From: Oscillospiraceae bacterium | GTDB lineage: Bacteria; Bacillota; Clostridia; Oscillospirales; Oscillospiraceae | Length of the DNA stretch: 64,000 nucleotides | Direction of reading: 5' to 3' | NCBI GenBank assembly: GCA_910575505.1 | Contig: CAJTFK010000015.1 | Location: 1 to 64,000, forward strand | Position numbers and translations under genes: made by a program | The notes under the pieces: model-generated | Database searches by the model: none | What the model was told of the DNA's origin: nothing | The model's input: the letters and a program-made list of their open reading frames with translations, nothing else | Part shown: in pieces, positions 9,275-18,713 of the stretch | Layout of the letters: each line of letters opens with the position of its first letter | How positions within the stretch are numbered: position 1 is the first letter of the stretch

Positions 9275-9535
9275 TTACAGTTTCTTCATGGACAGAATAC
9301 GGATGCCGGTGATATCGGTCCCCAGTTCCTCCGCGATGGCGGCGGAAACGGCGGCCACCAGCTCCTGACGGTTGGGCTCCGCGGCAGCGGCAGGGGCGGC
9401 AGCCGGAGCCGCGGCGGGAGCCGCGTGGCCGCCCACGATCTTGCCCATAATCATCGTCAGGACAATCAGGCAGATCAGGCCGAAGAACACGGTGCCCAGG
9501 CCCATCAGGCAGACAAACAAGCTGGAGTATTCCAA
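9275..9535 (-). CDS. Decarboxylase gamma-like membrane subunit (OadG family)
   Basis: 86-aa protein with one membrane helix near the N-terminus (SLFVCLMGLGTVFFGLICLI), an Ala/Pro linker and a short conserved C-terminus. It would anchor and assemble the decarboxylase. The start is set at a TTG (9535), seven bases after a perfect AGGAGG. The longer ATG frame from 9595 would place that site inside the gene and overlap the promoter. It is the first gene of the operon. Confidence 0.8.
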   Translation of the reverse strand: MEYSSLFVCLMGLGTVFFGLICLIVLTMIMGKIVGGHAAPAAAPAAAPAAAAEPNRQELVAAVSAAIAEELGTDITGIRILSMKKL

Positions 9536-9566
9536 TTCATTCCCTCCTAAAAATGTAATCGAAAGC

Positions 9567-9595
9567 ATTGTAACAAGATTTTTATAAAAAGACAA
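9567..9595 (-). promoter_or_regulatory. Sigma-A promoter of the decarboxylase operon
   Basis: -35 TTGTCT (9590-9595) and -10 TACAAT (9567-9572) with a 17-base spacer lie about 30 bases before the TTG start of the gamma-like gene. Confidence 0.8.
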
Positions 9596-9671
9596 TGACT
9601 TCTTGAAAAATTTTGTCCGATTTTTTCAGGGCTTCACCTGTTTCGATTTATAAAAAGATCTCAAAAAAATC

Positions 9672-9700
9672 TCGACAAGTCAAATTTTTTATGGTAATAT
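9672..9700 (+). promoter_or_regulatory. Likely promoter of sfsA
   Basis: TCGACA (9672-9677), 17 bases, TAATAT (9695-9700), in the AT-rich gap between the divergent decarboxylase operon and sfsA. Confidence 0.55.
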
Positions 9701-9817
9701 GGAGAAAATGGGGGAATTTGTTGTTCTTTTTGCAAGTTTCTCAAGTTGTTAAGAACCCATCGGGATTTCGTGCGCCCCCCTTCCCCAAAACCGCCGCCTC
9801 TGAAAGGAGGTCCTTCC

Positions 9818-10498
9818 ATGCGGTACGCCTCTATAATCCCCGGCCGTTTTCTCTCCCGGCCCAACCGCTTCATCGCTTTGGTGGAGACGGACGCGGGCAT
9901 CCAGACTGTCCATGTAAAAAATACAGGCCGCTGCCGGGAGCTGCTGGTCCCCGGCGCTTCCGTCTATCTGGAGGAGAGCGCCAATCCCCGCCGGAAGACC
10001 GCCTTTGACCTCATCGCCGTGGACAAGGGCGGCCTGCTGATTAACATGGACGCCCAGGCCCCCAACCGGGTTTTTGCCGAGTGGGCCGGGGCGGGAAACT
10101 TTCTGCCGGACTGCACCGCCCTGCGCCGGGAATACGTTTATGGGGATTCCCGGCTGGACTTCTGTCTGGAGACCCCCGGAGGGCTCCATCTGGTGGAGGT
10201 CAAAGGGGTCACCCTGGAGGAGGGCGGCGCGGCGCGCTTCCCCGATGCACCCACGGAGCGAGGCGTCAGGCACATCCAGGAGCTCCGGCGGGCAGCGGAG
10301 GCAGGCCTGGGGGCCACCCTCTTTTTTGTGGTTCAGATGGAGGGGATGCGCAGCGTCGCCCCCAATGACGAAACTCATCCCGCCTTCGGCGAGGCCCTGC
10401 GGGAGGCGGCGGCCCATGGGGTCCGGGTCCTCGCCTATGACTGCGCCGTGACGCCGGAGAGCCTGACGCTCCGGGCCCCGGTGCCGGTGCTGCTGTAA
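9818..10498 (+). CDS. sfsA: SfsA family protein
   Basis: 226-aa protein of the sugar fermentation stimulation (SfsA) family, thought to bind nucleic acid through an OB-like N-terminal part and to carry a restriction-nuclease-like core. Visible signatures are GRFLSRPNRF, HVKNTGRCRELL and the acidic LHLVEVKGVTL block followed by FPDAPTERG. The start at 9818 follows a perfect AAAGGAGG; the longer frame from 9746 has no such site. It stands alone between two bioenergetic operons. Its true cellular role is unclear in all bacteria. Confidence 0.9.
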   Translation: MRYASIIPGRFLSRPNRFIALVETDAGIQTVHVKNTGRCRELLVPGASVYLEESANPRRKTAFDLIAVDKGGLLINMDAQAPNRVFAEWAGAGNFLPDCTALRREYVYGDSRLDFCLETPGGLHLVEVKGVTLEEGGAARFPDAPTERGVRHIQELRRAAEAGLGATLFFVVQMEGMRSVAPNDETHPAFGEALREAAAHGVRVLAYDCAVTPESLTLRAPVPVLL

Positions 10499-10522
10499 GG
10501 GTCTCCGGTTCTCAAACAGACG

Positions 10523-10559
10523 GCCTCCGGTCCCCAAATCCAGGGGCCGGAGGCTTTTT
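10523..10559 (+). terminator. Terminator after sfsA
   Basis: GC-rich hairpin (10523-10535 with 10543-10554) followed by five T residues. Confidence 0.9.
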
Positions 10560-10636
10560 CCCGCCCCTTTCCGCAAAGACTCCGTCAAGGACCACACCGG
10601 AACGGACCCTGAGAAAAATTTCCGGAGCCGCCGCCA

Positions 10637-10664
10637 TTGACAGACAAAAAATGGCTGGTATAAT
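10637..10664 (+). promoter_or_regulatory. Promoter of the ATP synthase operon
   Basis: Consensus TTGACA (10637-10642), 16 bases, TATAAT (10659-10664), 63 bases before atpB. Confidence 0.85.
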
Positions 10665-10727
10665 TGAGTAGGCACACATGGGGAAAATGGGTGTCAGTAT
10701 CCGAACTGTCAAGAAAAGGGGTGCGTA

Positions 10728-11525
10728 ATGAAACAGCATAAAAAGGGGTTGGCGCTGTGGCTGACAGCGATTCTGCTGCTGCTGGCCGGCGCGCTTCTCA
10801 CCGGGTCGCCGGGCCGGGCGGAGGGCGTGCAGGAGGCCATGCGGGACGCGGTGCTCCACAATGTCAACCAGATCAGTCTTTTCGGATGGAAAACGGTGAA
10901 CCCCGGCATGATCTCGGCCTTTACCGTAACTGCGGTTCTGCTTCTGGCCGCCGCCTGCCTCCGAATCTTTGCCATTCCCAGATTCCAAATGGTCCCTGGG
11001 AAGCTTCAGCTTCTGCTGGAGGAGACGGTAGGCTTATTTGACCGTATGGCCAGAACCAACAGTCCCCACCGCTTCGGCTTTCTGGGGGCTTATATTTTTT
11101 CCGCCGGCGCGTACATTTTCGTGGGAACTCTCTTCGAGCTGCTGGGACTCCAGGCCGTCACCACCCACGGGACGCCTGTCACCCTGCCTGCTCCCCTCTC
11201 CGATGTCAACGCCGCCATTGCCCTGGGAACCCTGTCCTATCTGGTCATCCTCTCCGGCGGCGTGACGGCAAACGGGGCGAAGGGCGTGGGAAAAACTCTG
11301 AAAGAGTTCTCCCTGCCCATTTCCATGAGCTTCCGTCTCTTCGGCGCTCTGCTCAGCGGTTTGCTGGTGACGGAACTGGTATACTATTTTGTCCACCTGA
11401 GCTTTGTGCTTCCCGTGGTGGTGGGCGTGATGTTCACAATGCTCCACGCCCTGATTCAGACCTATGTTTTAACCATGCTGACGGCCCTCTACTACGGCGA
11501 GGTCTCCGAGCCCTCCCACAGCTGA
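10728..11525 (+). CDS. atpB: ATP synthase F0 subunit a
   Basis: 265-aa membrane subunit forming the ion half-channels beside the c-ring. The helix with the essential arginine reads SMSFRLFGALLSG and the last helix HALIQTYVLTMLTALY. The usual Asn after RLFG is replaced by Ala. The N-terminus (KKGLALWLTAILLLLAGALL followed by GRAEG) looks like a cleavable signal or extra helix. The ATG has a GGGGTG-type ribosome site. It is the first gene of atpB-E-F-(HA)-G-D-C. No atpI is visible upstream. Confidence 0.93.
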   Translation: MKQHKKGLALWLTAILLLLAGALLTGSPGRAEGVQEAMRDAVLHNVNQISLFGWKTVNPGMISAFTVTAVLLLAAACLRIFAIPRFQMVPGKLQLLLEETVGLFDRMARTNSPHRFGFLGAYIFSAGAYIFVGTLFELLGLQAVTTHGTPVTLPAPLSDVNAAIALGTLSYLVILSGGVTANGAKGVGKTLKEFSLPISMSFRLFGALLSGLLVTELVYYFVHLSFVLPVVVGVMFTMLHALIQTYVLTMLTALYYGEVSEPSHS

Positions 11526-11563
11526 GCCGTCCCAAACAAGACATATATATGGAGGTTTCCGCT

Positions 11564-11935
11564 ATGAACCAGACAGCTATCCGAACATTCAGCTTAAAAA
11601 CCCTGTGCGCTCTGGGACTGGCCCTGCTGCTGTCCCTGGCGCTGGCCGCGCCTGTTCTGGCCGTTGAGGACGCGCCGGAGACCGGCGCCGTCCAGACGGA
11701 GGAGGACAACACCATCGGCCTGAAGGCCATCGCCGCAGGCATCGCCGTGGGCATCGCCGCCGCCGGAGGCGCCGTCGGCATGGGCCTCGCCACCGCCAAG
11801 TCCGCCGAGAGCATCGCCCGTCAGCCCGAAGCCGAGGGCAAGGTCCGCACCACGCTGATGCTGGGCCTGGTCTTCATTGAGACGGCCATCATTTACGCCC
11901 TGCTGGTGGTCATTCTCATCATCTTCGTATTGTAA
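11564..11935 (+). CDS. atpE: ATP synthase F0 subunit c with signal-like N-terminus
   Basis: 123-aa proteolipid, longer than the usual ~80 because residues 1-33 look like a signal peptide ending APVLA. The hairpin carries the loop ARQPE (R86) and the ion-binding E106. Residues around the site are mixed: T107 and Y111 resemble Na+-type rings, but M73 stands where Na+ rings have Gln. The coupling ion cannot be decided from sequence. Start 11564 is chosen for GGAGG nine bases upstream. Confidence 0.93.
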   Translation: MNQTAIRTFSLKTLCALGLALLLSLALAAPVLAVEDAPETGAVQTEEDNTIGLKAIAAGIAVGIAAAGGAVGMGLATAKSAESIARQPEAEGKVRTTLMLGLVFIETAIIYALLVVILIIFVL

Positions 11936-11949
11936 GGCAGGTGGCAGCC

Positions 11950-12438
11950 GTGAACATCCCACTGAATATTGACTGGCAGCAGATTCTGCTGCACTGGATG
12001 AACCTGGCCATCCTCACCGGCGGGCTGTACTTCCTGCTCTTCAAGCCCGTGAAGCAGTTCATGGAGAAGCGGGAAGCCCATTACAAGGACCTGGACGCCC
12101 AGGCCGCCGGAAAGCTCGAGGAGGCCGAACGGGTCAAGGCGGAATACCAGGCCAGGCTGGCCGGGGCCGAGGAGGAAATCCATCAGTCCCGGATCAAGGC
12201 CCAGGCGGCTGTCCAGCAGTCCGCCGAAGAGCAGCTGGCCCAGGCCCAGGCCCAGGCGAAGCAGATCATCGCCCACGCCCAGGCCGAGGCGGAGCACAGC
12301 CGGGAACGGGTGATGCGGGAATCTCAGAAGGAGCTGCGTAAGCTGGCGGCGGAAGCCGCCAGGAAGCTGGCCGTACAGGCGGACCCCTTCAGCCAGTTCC
12401 TGGATCTCGCGGAGGGAGGACGGCATGAGGAACGCTAG
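11950..12438 (+). CDS. atpF: ATP synthase F0 subunit b
   Basis: 162-aa peripheral stalk subunit: one N-terminal membrane helix (about residues 10-30) followed by a long charged, Ala/Gln-rich coiled coil. GTG at 11950 has AGGTGG at good spacing; GTG at 11941 is the alternative. The last 14 bases overlap the next gene, which encodes the delta/alpha fusion, implying translational coupling of the stalk parts. Confidence 0.9.
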   Translation: MNIPLNIDWQQILLHWMNLAILTGGLYFLLFKPVKQFMEKREAHYKDLDAQAAGKLEEAERVKAEYQARLAGAEEEIHQSRIKAQAAVQQSAEEQLAQAQAQAKQIIAHAQAEAEHSRERVMRESQKELRKLAAEAARKLAVQADPFSQFLDLAEGGRHEER

Positions 12439-14179
12439 AGGCCGCATGACGGCGGAGCTCCGCAGCGCCAGGGAGCCCAGTCAGGAGCAGCTCCAGCGCT
12501 TTGAAAAATTCCTTGCCCGGACCTATCAGAAAAAGGTTCCTCTCCACTGGGAGAAGGATGAAACCATAGGCTCCGGCTTCCGGCTTCAGGCCGGGTCCGA
12601 CGTCTATGACTGGACGCTGGACGGCCGGGTCCGGCAGTTCCGGGACTATCTCCGCCAAATCCAGCCGGGGCAGGACAGCCTGCTGCCCCTGATGCGCCAG
12701 GCCGTGGAGAACTGGGAGCTGGCGGTGGTGCCCGAGGAGATCGGCGAGGTGCTGACGGTGGACGGCGAAATCGCCACGGTCAGCGGCCTGGACCATGCCC
12801 AGTATGGAGAAATTCTGGTCTTTGCCTCCGGAGTCAAGGGCATGGTCCAGGACCTGCGCCGGGGAGAGCTGAGCTGCATCCTCTTCGGAGACGGCGAGGA
12901 AATCACCGCCGGCAGCCTGGTCCGCCGGACGCTGAAAACCGCCGGCATGCCGGTGGGCGAGGAATTCCTGGGCCGGGTTGTGGACGCCCTGGGCGTCCCC
13001 GTGGACGGCAGGGGCCGCATTCACTCCGAGGATCACCGGCCCATTGAGACGCCGGCCCCCGGCATTCTGGACCGTCAGCCGGTGAACACCCCCATGGAGA
13101 CAGGCTTACTTGCCATCGACTCCATGTTCCCCATCGGCCGGGGCCAGCGGGAGCTGATTATCGGCGACCGGCAGACGGGCAAAACCGCCGTGGCCGTGGA
13201 CGCCATTTTGAACCAGAAGGGCAAGGACGTGGTGTGCATCTACGTGGCCATCGGCCAGAAAACCAGCTCCGTGGCCCAGCTTGTGGAGAACCTCCGCCGC
13301 CGGGGCGCCATGGAGTACACCACCGTGGTCTGCGCCCCCGCCGGGGCCTCGGCGGCGCTGCAATACATCGCCCCCTATGCCGGCTGCGCCCTGGGCGAAT
13401 ACTTCATGCACCTGGGCCGGGACGTGCTGATTGTCTATGACGACCTGAGCAAGCACGCCATTGCTTACCGGGCTCTGAGCCTGCTGCTGGAACGTTCCCC
13501 CGGACGGGAGGCCTATCCCGGCGACGTGTTTTATCTGCATTCCCGCCTGCTAGAGCGCTCCGCCCATCTCTCCGACGAGCTGGGCGGCGGCAGCATGACG
13601 GCTCTGCCCATTGTGGAAACCCAGGCAGGAGACGTGTCCGCCTATATCCCCACCAATATCATCTCCATCACCGACGGTCAGATCTTCCTGGAGAGCGATC
13701 TGTTCTTCTCCGGCCAGCGGCCCGCCGTCAACGTGGGTCTCTCCGTGTCCCGGGTGGGCGGCGACGCCCAGACCAAGGCCATGAAGTCCGCCGCCGGCAC
13801 GCTGCGGCTGGAGCTGGCCCAGTACCGGGAGATGGAGGTCTTCACTCAATTCTCCAGCGATCTGGACGACGCCACCAAGCGCCAGCTCACCTATGGGCAG
13901 GGGCTGATGCGCCTGCTGCGTCAGCCCCAGTATGCCCCCTTCTCCCAGCATCAGCAGGTCATCATCCTGACCGCCGCTCTGAACCACGTGATGCAGGACA
14001 TTCCGCTGGAGGAGATGGACCGCTTCCGCTCTGATCTGCTGGACTATCTGGGGGAAAACGCCCCGGACCTCTGCCGCCGCATTGACATGACGGGGATGCT
14101 GTCCGACGAGGACCGGGAGGAAATCCTGGCGCTGGCGAAAAAAGCCCTGGAGGAATTCCGCGGAAGGCAGGGCGCGTAA
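12425..14179 (+). CDS. atpA: Fusion of ATP synthase delta C-terminal domain and alpha subunit
   Basis: 584 aa. Residues ~8-80 match the C-terminal domain of delta (OSCP): TAELRSA, then QKKVPLHWEKDETIGSGFRLQ and the terminal GRVRQFRDYL. From ~83 a full-length alpha begins with its N-terminal helix (LLPLMRQAVENWE), then Walker A GDRQTGKT (247-254) and the arginine motif SVSRVGG. A normal delta also has a ~105-residue helical N-terminal domain that docks on alpha; no gene for it exists between atpF and this frame or elsewhere in the operon. One continuous frame with a GGAGGGAGG ribosome site supports a real fusion rather than a sequencing error. The stalk must therefore be built differently. Confidence 0.9.
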   Translation: MRNARGRMTAELRSAREPSQEQLQRFEKFLARTYQKKVPLHWEKDETIGSGFRLQAGSDVYDWTLDGRVRQFRDYLRQIQPGQDSLLPLMRQAVENWELAVVPEEIGEVLTVDGEIATVSGLDHAQYGEILVFASGVKGMVQDLRRGELSCILFGDGEEITAGSLVRRTLKTAGMPVGEEFLGRVVDALGVPVDGRGRIHSEDHRPIETPAPGILDRQPVNTPMETGLLAIDSMFPIGRGQRELIIGDRQTGKTAVAVDAILNQKGKDVVCIYVAIGQKTSSVAQLVENLRRRGAMEYTTVVCAPAGASAALQYIAPYAGCALGEYFMHLGRDVLIVYDDLSKHAIAYRALSLLLERSPGREAYPGDVFYLHSRLLERSAHLSDELGGGSMTALPIVETQAGDVSAYIPTNIISITDGQIFLESDLFFSGQRPAVNVGLSVSRVGGDAQTKAMKSAAGTLRLELAQYREMEVFTQFSSDLDDATKRQLTYGQGLMRLLRQPQYAPFSQHQQVIILTAALNHVMQDIPLEEMDRFRSDLLDYLGENAPDLCRRIDMTGMLSDEDREEILALAKKALEEFRGRQGA

Positions 14180-14180
14180 T

Positions 14181-15071
14181 ATGGCGGGAACAAAGGAGAT
14201 CAAGACCCACATCGAAAGCGTCCAGGAAACCCGAAAAATCACCAACGCCATGTATCTCATCGCCTCCACCAAGCTCCGCCGGGCCCGGGCGGAGCTGGAC
14301 AACACCCGCCCCTATTTCGAGGCCCTGCAGGGGGAGATCAAGCGGATCTTCCGCACGGTAAACAATGTGGACAGCCACTATTTCTACCCCGCCGCCGGCG
14401 CTCCTCCCCTGGAAGGGCCCTGCGGCTGCCTGGTCATCACCGCCGACAAGGGTCTGGCAGGCTCTTACAACCAGAACGCCATCCGGGAGGCGCTGAAGCT
14501 ACTGGAGCAGCACCCGGACCTGAAGCTCTTTGTCGTGGGTGAATACGGGCGGCGCTATTTCGCCCAGAGGAACATCCCCATGGAACACAGCTTCCTCTAC
14601 ACCGCCCAGAATCCCACCATGTCCCGGGCCAGGGAAATCAGCGCCCTGCTACTGAACAGGTTCGACCGGGGGGAGCTGAAGAAAATCTACATCGTATACA
14701 CCGACATGGAGAGCGCCATGAGCTTCCAGGCCCGCACCACCCGGCTCCTGCCCTTTCACCGGACCTATTTTTCCGACACCGGCGAGCAGCCGGTGACGGA
14801 GCCCTTTGAGTTTCTCCCCGACCCGCGGACGGTGCTGAACAGCATGATGCCCAGCTATGTATCCGGCTTTATCTACAGCGCCCTGATCGACAGCTTCTGC
14901 TGTGAGCAAAACGCCCGCATGACGGCCATGGACAGCGCCAACCAGAACGCGGAAAAGCTGCTGGGAGAGCTGTCCCGCCGGTACAATCAGGTCCGCCAGT
15001 CGGCCATCACCCAGGAGATCACCGAGGTCTCCGCCGGAGCCAGGGCCCAGCGGCAGAGAAAGGACAGGTAA
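14181..15071 (+). CDS. atpG: ATP synthase F1 subunit gamma
   Basis: 296-aa rotor shaft. The N-terminal helix (KEIKTHIESVQETRKITNAM) and the C-terminal helix ending in NQVRQSAITQEITEVSAGA are the conserved parts that form the coiled coil inside the alpha/beta ring. Length is normal. It starts two bases after the alpha stop, so translation is coupled. A Cys pair (CC) near residue 242 is not part of the known regulatory disulfide. Confidence 0.93.
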   Translation: MAGTKEIKTHIESVQETRKITNAMYLIASTKLRRARAELDNTRPYFEALQGEIKRIFRTVNNVDSHYFYPAAGAPPLEGPCGCLVITADKGLAGSYNQNAIREALKLLEQHPDLKLFVVGEYGRRYFAQRNIPMEHSFLYTAQNPTMSRAREISALLLNRFDRGELKKIYIVYTDMESAMSFQARTTRLLPFHRTYFSDTGEQPVTEPFEFLPDPRTVLNSMMPSYVSGFIYSALIDSFCCEQNARMTAMDSANQNAEKLLGELSRRYNQVRQSAITQEITEVSAGARAQRQRKDR

Positions 15072-16480
<1,409 letters not shown>

Positions 16481-16481
<1 letters not shown>

Positions 16482-16891
16482 TGGAGACCTTCCGGGTGCA
16501 CATTCTGGCGGCGGACCGGACCTTTTACGAGGGGCCCTGCGTCAGCCTGACCATCCCCACCACCGACGGGGAACAGGGCATTCTGGCCCACCACGCCAGC
16601 ATGATTGCCGCCGTCCAGCCCGGCACCCTGCGCTATCAGATTCCGGGGGAGCCGGTGCGGCTGGCGGCGGTGTCCCCCGGCATGGTGAAGGTGGAGCACA
16701 ACGACGTGCTGGTGCTGGTGGACTCCGCCGAGCGGCCCGAGGAGATCGACGCCGTCCGGGCCCAGCGGGAGGCCGACGAGGCCCGGGAGGCCCTTCTGCA
16801 AAAGAGGAGCCGGCAGGAATATCAGATTGCCCAGGCCTCTCTAGCCCGGGCTCTGAACCGGCTGCGGGTCAAATCCCAAGGGCTGGACTAA
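16481..16891 (+). CDS. atpC: ATP synthase F1 subunit epsilon
   Basis: 136-aa rotor subunit with an N-terminal beta-sandwich (TFRVHILAADRTFYEGPC, then GEQGILAHHASMIAAV) and two C-terminal helices that can inhibit ATP hydrolysis. Last gene of the operon, overlapping the beta stop by one base. Length and motifs are normal. Confidence 0.93.
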
Positions 16892-17045
16892 GATGTATTC
16901 ACAATCGTTGAACGCTGTCTGAGCGGTCTTTTTCCCGCCAGGCAAGGCATCTCACCCCGAACATCAGGGCAAACCAGCGAAAGACCGGCGGAACCGGACG
17001 GCTCGGTCCGCCATCCGCCAACGTTCGCGGGAATCCCCAACATCA

Positions 17046-17081
17046 AAAAGGACTGTTTTCCACATGGAAAACAGTCCTTTT
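17046..17081. terminator. Strong bidirectional terminator
   Basis: Perfect 17-bp stem (17046-17062 with 17065-17081) with A and T runs on its flanks. It can end the ATP synthase operon and the convergent hydrolase operon. The 154 bases between atpC and this hairpin show no gene. Confidence 0.9.
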
Positions 17082-17150
17082 CTGCCCGCAGCTCCCGCCT
17101 GCGCCGACGGTCCGCCGGCGAAACGCAACGGAATCTCTTCTGAGCATCCT

Positions 17151-17771
17151 TCAGCCCTGCTGTTCATAAAAATCCCTCAGCAAGGCGGCCAGGGCCTCCG
17201 GCGCGTCCCGGTTGACCTCGTGGCCCGCCTTTGGCACCTGACGGAGAACCGCCTGAGGAAGGCTTCGGCCCAATATTCGGGCAGCCTTCCAGTTGGTCCG
17301 GTCGCGCTCCCCGCAGAGGGACAAAACGGGACAGCGCACCCGTTCCAGCCCCGCCCGCAAATCCAGGTCCGCCATGGAGGCCGTCAGGGAAATCATGGCC
17401 TGTTTTGAAAAGCCAGTCCCCCGGAAGGCCTTGGCAGGCATCAGGCGGAACACCAGACTCTGAAGCCCCAGCAGCCCTCTGGGAATCTCCAGCGGCGTGC
17501 CGATAAGCACCAGGGACTCCACCCGCTCCGGGTGGCCCTTGGCATATTCCAGGGCCAGCACGCCGCCCAGGGACAGGCCGCAGAGGCGGAGGGACCCCGG
17601 CAAGGTCCCGCAGAGCCCCTCAAAGGCCTGATAGAGGTCTGTAAACCGCGCTTCCCCCGCCAGCTCCGGCAGACTGGGGCACAGCGCCCCCTTTTCTATA
17701 TGAGTCAGAACCGCCTCCCAGCTCTCCGGCCCCTGGCCCAGGCCGTGGAGGCACACCAGGCGGCCCGTCAC
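17151..17771 (-). CDS. Alpha/beta hydrolase
   Basis: 206-aa serine hydrolase of the alpha/beta fold. Visible are the oxyanion HGLGQG near the N-terminus, the nucleophile elbow GLSLGG, an aspartate region CGERDRTN and the C-terminal histidine GHEVNRD. Substrate is unknown. The GTG at 17771 overlaps the stop of the macro-domain gene (GTGA), so the two are translated together; the ORF could also be extended but without a better ribosome site. Cytosolic, no signal peptide. Confidence 0.82.
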   Translation of the reverse strand: MTGRLVCLHGLGQGPESWEAVLTHIEKGALCPSLPELAGEARFTDLYQAFEGLCGTLPGSLRLCGLSLGGVLALEYAKGHPERVESLVLIGTPLEIPRGLLGLQSLVFRLMPAKAFRGTGFSKQAMISLTASMADLDLRAGLERVRCPVLSLCGERDRTNWKAARILGRSLPQAVLRQVPKAGHEVNRDAPEALAALLRDFYEQQG

Positions 17772-18304
17772 AGCCGTTCCCCCTTCTCCCCGGCGTACCA
17801 CATATTATAGGTCTGCCGGTATACGGCGGCAGTGCTTTCAGTATGGCAGACCATCCGTACCCTTTGGGGCAGCTCATGGTCCGCCAGAAACTCCATCACA
17901 GCCTTTAGCGCCACAGAGGCCGCCTGCGCCACGGGATAGCCGTAGACCCCGGTAGAAACAGACGGGAAATCTACCGACTTGATTCCCCGCTCCGCCGCCA
18001 GCGTCAGACAGGACCGGTAGCAGGAGGCCAGCAGAGCTGCTTCCCCCTGACTGCCGCCCCGCCAGACGGGGCCCGGCGTATGAATCACGTACTTTGCCGG
18101 AAGGCGGAAGCCGCCGGTGATTTTTGCCTGTCCCGTCTCGCAGCCTCCCAGAGTCCGGCATTCCGCCATCAGCTGGGGCCCTGCGGCCCGGTGAATCGCC
18201 CCGTCCACGCCGCTGCCCCCCAGCAAGGTGGTATTGGCGGCGTTGACAATGGCCTCTGCATCCGAGCAGGTAATATCCCCTACAACGATGGAAAAGCGCT
18301 CCAA
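17768..18304 (-). CDS. Macro domain protein (ADP-ribose hydrolase type)
   Basis: 178-aa single macro domain of the MacroD/YmdB type, which removes ADP-ribose from proteins or hydrolyses O-acetyl-ADP-ribose. Signatures: IVNAANTTLLGGSGVDGAIH, then the SVSTGVYGYP loop. The start is taken as TTG at 18304, six bases after a GAAGGG site; a TTG at 18310 is too close to that site. It is coupled to the hydrolase at 17151, suggesting a joint role in ester or ADP-ribose processing, which is inference. Confidence 0.87.
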   Translation of the reverse strand: MERFSIVVGDITCSDAEAIVNAANTTLLGGSGVDGAIHRAAGPQLMAECRTLGGCETGQAKITGGFRLPAKYVIHTPGPVWRGGSQGEAALLASCYRSCLTLAAERGIKSVDFPSVSTGVYGYPVAQAASVALKAVMEFLADHELPQRVRMVCHTESTAAVYRQTYNMWYAGEKGERL

Positions 18305-18529
18305 TGACAACCCTTCTTTCCTGTTTGATAGCGCTGGTATTCCGGAAAAGGCAGGCGGCGTGCGGCAAACAGGGCGGCTGTCTCCTGCCGGAAAGGCTTC
18401 CTGACCGGGCCCTTGGGACCCCGCCGCATTTGAACCGTCATTCAGCAGGGATTCCGCCGCAAAGGCCTCCGTACCTTTTCCGTCACTAAAATGCTTTCAT
18501 TGCTCTGCCTTGCAGAGCAAAAAGAAAAG

Positions 18530-18565
18530 CCGCCGAAAGACCCTTTTCATCAAGTCTTTCGACGG
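18530..18565 (-). terminator. Terminator after tRNA-Gln
   Basis: A 12-bp stem (18530-18541 with 18554-18565, one G-U pair) is followed on the minus strand by a T-rich run. Confidence 0.85.
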
Positions 18566-18573
18566 TCCTTTGC

Positions 18574-18647
18574 TGGCAGCGGGTGAAGGATTCGAACCCT
18601 CACATACAGAGTCAGAGTCTGCTGTGCTACCTTTACACAAACCCGCT
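18574..18647 (-). tRNA. tRNA-Gln (anticodon CUG)
   Basis: Full cloverleaf: acceptor AGCGGGT/ACCCGCT, D-stem GTGT/GCAC, anticodon loop CTCTGAC giving CTG (18613-18615), T-arm GAGGG TTCGAAT CCTTC, and an encoded CCA. It has its own strong promoter and terminator. Confidence 0.88.
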
Positions 18648-18685
18648 ATGTTCCTGCCGTTTAATTACCGCGGTGAACAGATATT

Positions 18686-18713
18686 ATTATACAAAAAAAA
18701 CCTGTTTTGTCAA
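18686..18713 (-). promoter_or_regulatory. Promoter of tRNA-Gln with upstream A-tract repeats
   Basis: TTGACA (18708-18713), 16 bases, TATAAT (18686-18691). Immediately upstream (18720-18785) the minus strand carries several AGGAAAAA-type units separated by about 12-16 bases, which could act as an UP-like element. Confidence 0.8.

Noticed and set aside
16964-17167. 67-codon minus frame
   Set aside because: Contains the strong bidirectional terminator in its middle.
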